NCBI GenBank assembly: GCA_019649035.1
Contig: BMAT01009688.1
Location: 1-29,268 of the forward strand
Source of the DNA: Elysia marginata
Lineage: Eukaryota > Mollusca > Gastropoda > Plakobranchidae
Reading direction: 5' to 3'
DNA length: 29,268 nt
Shown here: positions 21,197-29,268 of the stretch, one piece after another
Layout of the letters: each line of letters begins with the position of its first letter
How positions within the stretch are numbered: position 1 is the first letter of the stretch
Translations under genes and position numbers: made by a program
The notes under the pieces: model-generated
Told to the model about the DNA's origin: nothing
What the model saw: the letters and a program-made list of their open reading frames with translations, nothing else
Database searches by the model: none

Positions 21197-22574
21197 TGCG
21201 TGAGACAGACACAGTCCGAAACAAAAGATTAACCACTTTGTGGCTGAGTTCCTGCTCCAATGATTTTCTTTTCTGGTTAGCTATGGATTTTGCCCTCTCA
21301 GTTTCCTTGCTGTGTTAAGCATCTTTTGATTGTCTGTATCTTCAGTGTTTGGCTTTATCATGTGTTTAACATGATCGTAAACTGACAGAAAGGTTCTATA
21401 ATCTATCGTGACTTTCCTCGTCTTTGTCGCGAGTGAGCTCCTAGAGTGAATGTCGTTTCTTATCATGCTCTACAGCAATCAACCAAACGTAGTCAGCTTC
21501 CAAACGGGTACCTTCTTAATTTGAATATGAAAGACATTTCCTAAGTTACTGTTTCTGCAAATGCTCCCATCTTTTGATAGCTATTCTCTATTATTGAAAT
21601 CTCATGCTCATACCTTCGCACGCTGATTTTAGCTATTCACATGTCCCAACAAATACCTCCTCAGGTTGAAATCATTTTTGCCTTCTTCTGTGGCCCAACA
21701 AGAAGAGTATTGAGTTGAAACGTCTAGTTACTGTGTCACAGAACGTCTTTGTTTTCTCTCTAAATTTTTACCTCACTGCTCTTTATTTTCGTGTAAACAT
21801 GTTCACACAATCACAGAGGCAATCGAACCAACAAATGAAAGGATTAGACTCAAAGCTAAACATTTTGTTGTCTTGAACGTTATCAGCTACATCACTATGG
21901 TAAAGCCTTTAGCTACCAACTGAGAGAAGCTTGATGGCCTTTTTTCTTATTCTTACTAGCCGCCAAATATTGTATTATACCTACTAGTGGCAGCAAATAT
22001 GTATATCTACCATATGAATCTACGGTTGTAGTTGAGGACATACCTAGTTTATAGCTTCGTGCGTCATTTTGTAGTCAGTGTTTTGAAGACTGGCAGCCGT
22101 GTTTAACGCCCGCATATCTCCCACGACTTGTTGAACTTCTAGACAGGAATGTTAGCTTTTTACTGAAGGTTTCTAGCTGCTTACTCATCTTTTAAGGGTA
22201 TCTGTTTTAGCTGTCTTCAGTTTAGGGCATAACTTGATCTGGTTCTCAAGATAAATTTTCTTACATGATATTTTTACCTTTTCTGATTACCATCAGTCAT
22301 GGCAGGAGGTAACAACTGCGTCACCACCGCAAAGAATTTTTCGTTTTTGGAATGTAAGTCTCAACCCGCCAACAGTGCAAAAACGTTATTTCAGAATAGC
22401 ATGAAGTACTTTTGCAATTTCCGGTACATCCTATTTCTATGTAGACTAGGTCACAGAACTTTGTCTCGAAAAAATACATGGTAATTGAAAATATTTTAAC
22501 TCAAACTCTTTAATATTACATTTTACTGCAGTCAACTTAAAAAACGACCATATTCGTGTCACATATCGTTGCAG

Positions 22575-24830
22575 ATGGATCAATCCAGCCCTATCACCCC
22601 TCGACCCAGCGCCTCGTATAATGGACCCGTCCAACGACCCGCTAGGACAGGCGACTGTTCTGCTTTCAACATGGGCGTCTCGAAACATGACCTCAGTGAC
22701 CCTAGTCTGTCTCTCATGGACAAGTTCAAGATACATTACCAGGTGAGTGCTACCTTGTAGGCATGAGATACATTTGTTTGGAAAGTGAATGTATAGGGCT
22801 GTTCCCTGAACTTTAAACAATTCTTTGAGAGCAGTTAGCCTTGGGCAATGGTCAGTGTTAAGGCTTACATCTAAAACTAGAGCTATTCCAATAATCTACC
22901 TTGCTCACAGAAGAGCTCGCTAATGTGTGCCCGTCTTTTGAATTTTGCACACAAGAGGGGCTAGTCCTTAAACAGTCCTTAGTAGTAAAGTTTACATAAC
23001 AAGATGGCTTGTGACTTCATTTCCTCCCCCTGTCTATCCACATAGACATAAAGGTCAAACAAAGTCTCTAATGATTTGATAAAAACATTAAAAATAAGGC
23101 TCTCTCAACAGGAAACCCTAACTCACTGTTTAGACTATTACTCGTGTAGTTTTCTTGCATTATCTTTTCAATGAATTTGTTTTTTTTTTAAACTTACGTA
23201 CAAAAAAGGTTGTCAGACATTGTCTGCCTTTATGCCTTCTACCTCATGCTAGTCTTGTTTCTTTATTTTGTCTGTCTTTCCCTCTGCCTCGGTCTGTGTG
23301 TATGTCTCAATCTTTCTCTCTCGCTTTCTCTCTCGCTTTCACTCTCTCAAACATTCGTTCTTTTTTACTTATTAAATCAGTTTAATTATACACACTCTTA
23401 TTCAGCTTCTCTCTTCGTGCACTAATTTTGGCACAAAAGTAATTTTGGCTGAATGTTTTTCATTCCCACCCTTAAGGGCAACAAAGATGCCAAGAGAGAC
23501 CTCAAGTCGAAGCATTTCTTCCGGCTGTTGTTCCAGTTCCAGGCAATCTCTCAGCTCTACATGACGCTGGCCTACATTATACCTTACGTGTTCTCAGACT
23601 ATCAGGATATGACTATCTACTATCTTAAGGTAATGATTGACAGATTTAAGGTTGATCGTAGTTTTCAAGCAAATCGGGCCCGCGATGAATCCGATGCGTA
23701 ATGGAGTTTTCAATGTTTACTCGACTCTTTTTTTCTGGTGAAATGTATTTAATGTTTATCTACACCGAGCATTTAAAATTTTAATATTTATTTCTAACAA
23801 GTAACATAACAAATCGTTGTTGGACTGGGAGTGGGAGAAAATTGTACTAATGTAAGACTTGTATCGGCAGCTTAGGCCTAATTTACCTTGGTTAACTCAA
23901 TTTGGTAAAGGATAGATTTTACAGCACCTATTCTAAAGTATATCTTTTTTGAGTATCCTGAATCCCTGGCTTTATTTGTTTATCTGTTACACATCTGACC
24001 TTTCCCGTTTAATATCCTCTCAGGTGCTCGCTTGCTACGTGTTTGCCATGGGCGAGGCCAACTGGCTGAGCGCTATTTGCTACTCCAACCGTCTTCCCGA
24101 CGAGAGAGACCGACCCTCTCTGGACGCCCAAGAACTGTTTGAGACGCGCTCGCCTCAAACCCTTGGCCAGAACTTCCAGCAGCGCGAGGAAGCTCACCTG
24201 AGGCTCAGCAAAACAGACAAGAACGGGCTGGAATGGAAATTCTGCGACAAGTGCCAGAGGTACAAGCCGCCACGAACCCACCACTGCGACGTGTGCAGAA
24301 TGTGTATCCTACGACGCGACCACCATTGCTTCCTAATAGGCACATGCATCGGGCATTTTAATCAGCGCTACTTCATCCCATTCTGTTTCCTCGGGATTGT
24401 GACCTCTGTCGTTGGTTTCTTCATCACGGTTGTGTACATCCGTAGCCTGCCAGACGGGAGGGTCTGGGGGGATTATGTCTTCCCTTGGGCGCTCATCAAA
24501 CTTGTGCTGGGGCAGGTGTCTTGGCGCTTCTGTCTGCTGACCTTCCACAGCATGATGCTCCTCGTGTTCGGATTCATGTGTGTCATCTACGGCACTGGAC
24601 AGCTCTCTATTGTCGCCCTTGGTGTCACGCTCTACGAGGTCGCCAAGCAGATTGATGTCAAGGTCACGAGCAGCACTGCAGAAAACATGCGCATTGTGTT
24701 TGGAGACTACTGGCTCGTGAACTTCCTGTTTCCGGGTCAGATCTTATTCAAACAGAGGCATGACGGGATTCACTGGGACAATATCAAGTTTGGGCCTGGC
24801 CCTCAAGTAGAGAAAGTTAGCGTGGAATGA
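22575..24830 (+). CDS. DHHC-type palmitoyltransferase, ZDHHC22/24-like (3 exons)
   Basis: Exons 22575-22742, 23477-23629 and 24024-24830 have phase-0 GT-AG junctions (gtgagt...cttaag; gtaatg...tctcag) and encode 375 residues. DHHC proteins transfer palmitate from acyl-CoA to cysteines of membrane-associated proteins, through an acyl-enzyme on the DHHC cysteine. The zinc-binding cysteine-rich domain is complete: FCDKC (180-184), KPPRTHHCDVCRMC (188-201), DHHC (206-209, catalytic C209), then C215 and N220. Predicted membrane helices are about 73-95, 104-127, 224-246 and 276-306, with the DHHC domain in the cytosolic loop between helices 2 and 3. The usual TTxE motif reads TLYE (309-312). The C-terminal FGDYW...DGIHW stretch resembles ZDHHC24-type proteins. 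The N-terminus before helix 1 is long (about 70 residues) and may be 22 longer if the 19772 exon is used. Membrane location and targets are not evident from sequence. Confidence 0.93.
22743..23476 (+). other. Intron between exons 22575-22742 and 23477-23629
   Basis: Starts gtgagtgc and ends cccacccttaag. The C/T-rich stretch around 23260-23350 yields spurious Ser/Leu-rich frames. Confidence 0.85.
23630..24023 (+). other. Intron between exons 23477-23629 and 24024-24830
   Basis: Starts gtaatgattg and ends atatcctctcag. AT-rich with no other content. Confidence 0.88.
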
Positions 24831-24922
24831 ATGATAATATTACTTTCTGTTGTTCACAAAACTGCTAATTAAATACTAGAGGCAATTTTGCACAACCACC
24901 ACGTGAGCTGGCGGAAGAAAAA

Positions 24923-24928
24923 AATAAA
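24923..24928 (+). terminator. Poly(A) signal of the ZDHHC-like gene
   Basis: AATAAA lies 93 bases past the stop codon and is followed by T/G-rich sequence (tgtagttgg). A 15-nt palindrome, gtcttaaattaagac (24929-24943), starts at the next base. Confidence 0.7.
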
Positions 24929-25240
24929 GTCTTAAATTAAGACCTGAATCAAATACATGTAGTTGGAGAAATGTTTATATTTTTCCCTTTACAGTGAAGC
25001 AATTCAAACAGGGTTGATCATTGATTATATCACAAGAGTTGTGAATTCATAAACTCATAATTATGTGGTATAATCGTACATGTATTGACAAGATTTGATA
25101 AACCAGACAGTAAACTTCAGAAGTTGGATTAAGGCGCGATACGCCCACAGGCGATGAGATTGCAAGTTAGAAAAACTATGCATTTTTATGTGTTTGATAT
25201 ATATTTCAGCCATGGTGCATGATTCATTATATTTTTTTAA

Positions 25241-25495
25241 ATGGCAGAAAGTGAATGGCTTCACTCCGACAAAATGTCAGATGTCAAACCAGCATTACTT
25301 TTTCATTTACTCCAAGCCTTGTATGTAGTGTATCTTGTTACTTCCTATGGCCGTGGTAAGCCCCAACTCTTGCCTCAACAACTCTCTTGGTCTTTTGCCA
25401 CACTGTTTGAATGTTTCACTCAAAACCCAAAATTTAGTTCGTCGTGCGTACTACATTTTACTGTCATGCAAAGCAGGTTAAACAAAACGCAGTGA
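25241..25495 (+). CDS. Small ORF with one hydrophobic segment (doubtful)
   Basis: A true ATG directly follows an in-frame stop (taa, 25238). The 84-residue product has a possible membrane segment (ALLFHLLQALYVVYLVTSY). A donor-like gtaag lies at about 25356, so it might instead be a first exon. No homology is recognised and the codon use does not stand out. Confidence 0.15.
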   Translation: MAESEWLHSDKMSDVKPALLFHLLQALYVVYLVTSYGRGKPQLLPQQLSWSFATLFECFTQNPKFSSSCVLHFTVMQSRLNKTQ

Positions 25496-26399
25496 AGGTT
25501 TTCACATCAATACCAATTGAACTGTTTAATTCCGCCGCTGAAAATGCCTACACTAAAGATACAAAACGCCTATACAGACCCAGTGACAAATAGTGCCATG
25601 ACAAATCAGCTAGGGGATGATGTATAGGTCTGTATATCGCCCGGTTGTGTAAAAAAGTATCTTCTCTACAACGTACCAGCATTGTTAAGCTTTGAAAGAG
25701 CATAAACGCCACATTATTGGAAACTAAAAGCGGTCCTTTATTTAAGTAAAATTAGAACACTGAAGTGGTGCCATTGTGATGCATGAACACATTAAGGGAC
25801 ACCGTAAAATATTCTGTTTCGCTTGTAATTTTGTAGGCCAAATTAACCATGAACATTCTTCATAAGAATCGTGTACGTTGTCTTGCATGACAAAGTATGT
25901 GTTACTTTAGCATGAAAAGTCTTTTTATCACGGAGTATGAAAGAGAGTATTTTTGCGTACTCTGCATCTGTTTGATCACCTACCTCCTGAGTGTCATCCA
26001 CTTTAGTCGAAGTGTTTGGGAACAGGGTATTCAGTTCGAAATATCGGAAATTCGAGTTACGTGTACAATCTTAAGACAACTCTAAATAGCACGGGTCTAT
26101 TGTAAGAAAAAAAAACGTTTAGCCCAAGACAATGGTAACAATCAGCCTTGACCATAGACCTGCAAGCATTAAATTTTAAACTAGATGAATTTATGAATTT
26201 TTCTACATCCAAGCATGGAAATTTTTTTTAAAGCAGTGTCGTGAACATCTTAAACTTTTAACATCAAATCGAATTGAGATACTAGCAGCTGGGCCTATGC
26301 CATGGTTTTCCGGTACTAACTACAGCTAAACACTGAAACACAGAACAGCAAAACATAGTTGATTATAGCAGTTTGTTTAGTTTTTTGTTTGAATTTCAG

Positions 26400-26563
26400 T
26401 CAACGCATACATGCTCAAATTAACAACGAGGCATCAAAATACGTTCTATACTTCCAGCAGTTCGAATACAAAATAAAAGAGACGGTTGGTAAGGTCAAGT
26501 CAGGTTTTCATGCCTCAAACATGGCCGCCAGCTTTCACAACACAGACTGTGATGACATTTTAA
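26400..26563 (+). other. Possible orphan exon (weak)
   Basis: A T-rich tract ending gaatttcag (26399) precedes 164 bp that stay open in one frame (INNEASKYVLYFQQFEYKIK and onward), followed by a donor-like gtaagc at 26564. No domain and no partner exon were found. Confidence 0.2.
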
Positions 26564-26565
26564 GT

Positions 26566-26772
26566 AAGCAAGTCAATTTTTTTTTAAAGTAAGGTACATA
26601 TTTTAGCTCTAAAAATATTGACAAAACAAGCTTTACGCCTTCGTCAGACAAAAAAAAAATAAAAAACGTGTAAGACACTTACATAAATACGGACAGGACT
26701 AACAATAAAAGAAAAGCAATTATATTATGAAAAACAATAACCTTAACCTTACTTTAAAAAATTGACTTGCTT
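26566..26772. repeat. Inverted repeat, about 30-bp arms with 150-bp loop
   Basis: The left arm (26566-26595) and right arm (26746-26772) are reverse complements, differing only by three T in a homopolymer; the shared parts are aagcaagtcaatttttt and aaagtaaggt. The near copies tgatgacattttaag (26550) and tgatgacattttgaag (26810) stand in direct orientation just outside. This could be a small inverted-repeat element or a hairpin-forming locus. Confidence 0.7.
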
Positions 26773-28565
26773 CTCCACACACCTCTACTGCGACTCCTGT
26801 TCAATTTACTGATGACATTTTGAAGCCCACAACCAACGTCTAGACCTAAGAATAAGACATGTATAATAGTCTTGCGTGCAGCATGACGTTTTCTCAAACA
26901 TAACAGATTTTGACAATGTTTGCATATAATGTAGGCCTTTATCACTATCATGTGCTATTAGTAATATGATTGCTCGGTGATTTCTTTTATTTGCCTCACA
27001 GATGTATCACTGCCTTCATGTTTTGGTATCTCAGTTTTTCCAAGAACTTTAACTCCTTTTGGTGTATTTCCTAGCTTCGAAATCTTTATTCTGTGATAAT
27101 TTACTGAAGGGTTCCATTTGCATTACAATGTACAAGTATACTGGCATCCAGTTCGAAGACCGACGCGGTTCTTACAAAAAAAACCAAACAAAACGAAACA
27201 GTGACTTTTTGTACGTGGAAAAACGTTTCTTATTGCTCATCTTTATTTTTCTTGTTACTTGATCTAAAGTTGGGTTAGCAAGATACTTTAACGAAATATT
27301 TTTTACCTTTTCTGATACTTTTTTTTTTGACGTATAATTATAAAAACGACTATAAAACACCTTGGGTTTAAAACGCATTTTTGTCTGTGCGATTTTTTAG
27401 CGCGAAGCTGTGTCTGTATCACATTGTCAATATTATGCAAAACATTAATTTTATTTCAAAACCGAATTTTTTTTTCTAGCTCCCTCTGTCTATTCTCTCC
27501 GCCCCCCCCCCTCTCTCTCTCTTTTTCTCACCCCCTCTCTCTGTTTGCAGTTTCGTTACTAGATCTATAGCTAACTGTGACTTAATTAATAAAAATTTTC
27601 AAAGAAACGTACATTTTTTTCATTGGTTATATTATAACTATAGTCTGTCTAATGCAATTATCTTTATTATACAACATGTAGGTCTTCTACTGATTGCCAA
27701 GACAGCACTGGTGGTGCTAAGCATACAGTGAAACAAAAACTTTCTTGTACAAGGATAGTCTTAATATGTACCAACAAATTAATTTCGACAATATTGCTCA
27801 TAAAGTGAACTCACCCAAGTAATAAGGCTAATGGTGCACCTAAGCCTTTTCAACCTAAAGGCGACTCCCATGTCTCGGAAAACACATAAGAAAATGATAT
27901 AATTATAAATATTTTGTATCGAAAAGAAAGTACGTTTGAAGGGTTTGTAAATTTCATTAACAAAGTGATTGGGGTGGGAGGTGGGGTAGAAAGACGGTGA
28001 GAAAAAGGAGAGAATGAGAGCGATAGAAAGGCGACAGAGGGGTGGAGGTAGAAGGAAAAGAGAGGTTGTTCAGATTCAAATGATAAATTTTAAGGTTTCT
28101 AGACTTCAAATTCAGAGCCAGGGAAATAAAAGAAAACAGCTCTAAGGTGTACGGGAAAGCTTGAAAAAATAAAAGGAAATCATCAACAAAGAGAAATAGA
28201 GAAAGGGAAAGAAATGGAATGGTAAACGGCGGTAATGTGTCAAAAGGTGTGAATTTAAAGTTACCAGAGAGAAAACCAGAATATCAAAATTACAGGAAAA
28301 TAGAGAAGGGTGGTGTGGAGGATTATGTCATGATATATTTCCCTGAACACTGTCAATCTCATACTATGAGTTTTATCGGGGGAAAGAAAGAGGGGAATAA
28401 GCTCAGGAAAGGGAACAGAGAGAGGGGGAGGGGGTTATACGTATAGCGGTAGTTCATAGACACCGACAAAAAGATGTACTCAAATCTCATGCGAACAGCA
28501 CAAAGGCGAAAAAACCTTATTGAGATTGTGTTACAAACCCTGTCAACATGTTCCTGTTTTAACCT

Positions 28566-28747
28566 AGCTCATTTTTACCGTTCGTAGAACGGGTTACGCA
28601 GCTAGTAATAGTATGGATAATAATAAAATAACTAATCTAGGTACTCCTAGAGAAGATCTCGACGCTATTAATAGAATATATTGTGATCATAAAATCTCCG
28701 GAGAATCTAATATTCTTAAAGGATTAATCAATTCACGAGTATTATAA
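28566..28747 (+). pseudogene. Fragment with phage tail-fibre-like motif
   Basis: An open frame from about 28568 (first ATG 28613) to a stop at 28745 contains NNKITNLGTPREDLDAINR. The pattern N-x-I-T-N-L-x-x-P-x4-D-A-I/V-N-x-x-Y is characteristic of the N-terminal part of phage-like tail-fibre proteins. Similar proteins turn up in virus-like mobile elements of invertebrate genomes. The frame stops early, so the copy is broken. The name of the element is inference. A 15-bp palindrome, ccgttcgtagaacgg (28578-28592), overlaps its start. Confidence 0.45.
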
Positions 28748-28799
28748 GTTTATGAAGGAGTCCGAAAAACAAATTAGCATTTCTACATAAGAGCAATAA

Positions 28800-29268
28800 G
28801 AAACAAAAAAAACGTTTTCCTTTCGAGAATTACAAAAATATCTCCAAAACAGAGAGATAGATACAAGAATCAAAATAGATAAGACTACCTTTACATTTAA
28901 CTTAAGGAAAATGAAATAGATTCTTCAGAAAAGTGGTGAGAATTGATTTTGAAAGGCTTTCGTCAAATCAATAGAACGAAAGCGCTATCTTCATTCTTTG
29001 CTATTAGACAACGGGAAGCTTTAGAGAAAACAGCAAATGTGTTTTCAGCGGAAAAAAGTTGAATAAGCATGCGTTCACCTGGGAAGAATGGATTCAATCC
29101 AAAACGGGGGAGTCTCGATCAAATATTGATAAATATAGGATCATTGGAAGAAAATTTGGAAAATACAAACGGTTTTGGGGGGTTGGAATATCATTCGATG
29201 AATTTTATAAGAAAAGAAAGAAAATCCTAGAAATGTTAGAATCTGATTCAAGCATAGAAGAGTATTGG
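28800..29268 (+). pseudogene. Decayed coding sequence, frameshifted, runs off window
   Basis: Successive open segments lie in different frames: about 28802-28917 (contains KKTFSFRELQKYLQN), about 28949-29063 (contains RQREALEKTANVFSAEK) and about 29056-29268 (contains AFTWEEWIQSKTGES and is still open at the window edge). They are Lys/Glu/Phe-rich and unlike the simple-sequence frames elsewhere. The pattern fits one or two old genes broken by stops and frameshifts. With the tail-fibre-like fragment just upstream, the likeliest source is a degraded virus-like or self-synthesising element. I recognise no enzyme. Confidence 0.4.

Larger units (their letters stand above)
19838..22574 (+). other. 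Putative first intron of the ZDHHC-like gene
   Basis: It starts gtgagt and ends ttgcag. It holds a CT microsatellite (20162-20206) and an inverted SINE copy (20928-21196). The minus-strand frame at 21281-21466 and the plus frame at 22299-22484 lack any supporting signal. Confidence 0.4.
24950..28565. other. Intergenic region, no supported gene
   Basis: AT-rich sequence with several short frames and no recognisable domain. It includes a frame with a hydrophobic segment (25241-25495), a possible exon (26400-26563), an inverted repeat (26566-26772), a C/CT tract (about 27500-27540) and a purine-rich stretch (about 27960-28440). Candidates worth naming are listed separately. Confidence 0.5.

Noticed and set aside
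21281-21466. A 61-codon minus-strand frame with ordinary-looking composition
   Set aside because: No splice pair, homology or neighbouring exon supports it. It lies in the putative intron next to the SINE.
22299-22484. A plus-strand frame starting atggcagg shortly before the acyltransferase exon
   Set aside because: It does not join the 22575 exon through an obvious donor and shows no domain.
25897-26085. A 62-codon frame with a hydrophobic stretch and several cysteines
   Set aside because: Its length is within chance expectation for this AT-rich DNA and there is no supporting signal.
2822-26563. The two weak exon candidates are both exactly 164 bp, suggesting a shared origin
   Set aside because: Their sequences do not resemble each other, so the equal length is most likely coincidence.
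28219-28446. A 75-codon frame in the purine-rich stretch
   Set aside because: The Lys/Gly/Glu bias follows the purine-rich DNA, and there is no domain or splice evidence.

Overview
The window is animal genomic DNA, most likely from a mollusc and probably a gastropod. The evidence is AT-rich intergenic sequence, GT-AG introns, tRNA-derived SINE copies, long pyrimidine/purine microsatellites, and a secreted protein ending in a C1q domain, a family greatly expanded in molluscs. The species assignment is inference. There is a 48-base run of N at 15894-15941.

Layout. Positions 1-5280 hold no supported gene. They contain a 17-copy satellite of 44-45 bp (529-1283) and a tRNA-derived SINE (about 2314-2640). 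A promoter-like cluster lies near 5293-5372. Positions 6673-14429 carry the main gene of the window, in three coding exons (6673-12214, 13275-13637, 14098-14429). It encodes a predicted 2,078-residue secreted protein: signal peptide, a very long low-complexity stretch rich in Ser/Thr/Asn with about 40 N-glycosylation sequons, and a C-terminal C1q domain. The long first exon seems to end at a stop at 12217, but that stop lies inside the intron. From about 14430 to 19770 the sequence is repeats and low complexity: an N gap, a second kind of SINE-like repeat, a TTG/TGG tract and about 0.75 kb of almost pure purine sequence with an internal higher-order structure.

Positions 22575-24830 (three exons, 375 residues) encode a DHHC-type protein S-acyltransferase of the ZDHHC22/24-like group. 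A short upstream exon at 19772-19837 joins it in frame and may hold the true start. Its putative first intron contains a second copy, in opposite orientation, of the SINE seen at 2314. A poly(A) signal lies at 24923.

From 24950 to about 28560 I see no supported gene, only weak exon candidates and a near-perfect inverted repeat. The last 0.7 kb (28566-29268) reads as decayed coding sequence in shifting frames. It starts with a motif typical of phage-like tail-fibre proteins and is best explained as the edge of a degraded virus-like or self-synthesising mobile element running out of the window.

The two genes look functionally unrelated: one is a secreted recognition or matrix protein, the other a membrane enzyme that attaches palmitate to proteins. 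Both read on the + strand, so they are neighbours and not an operon.
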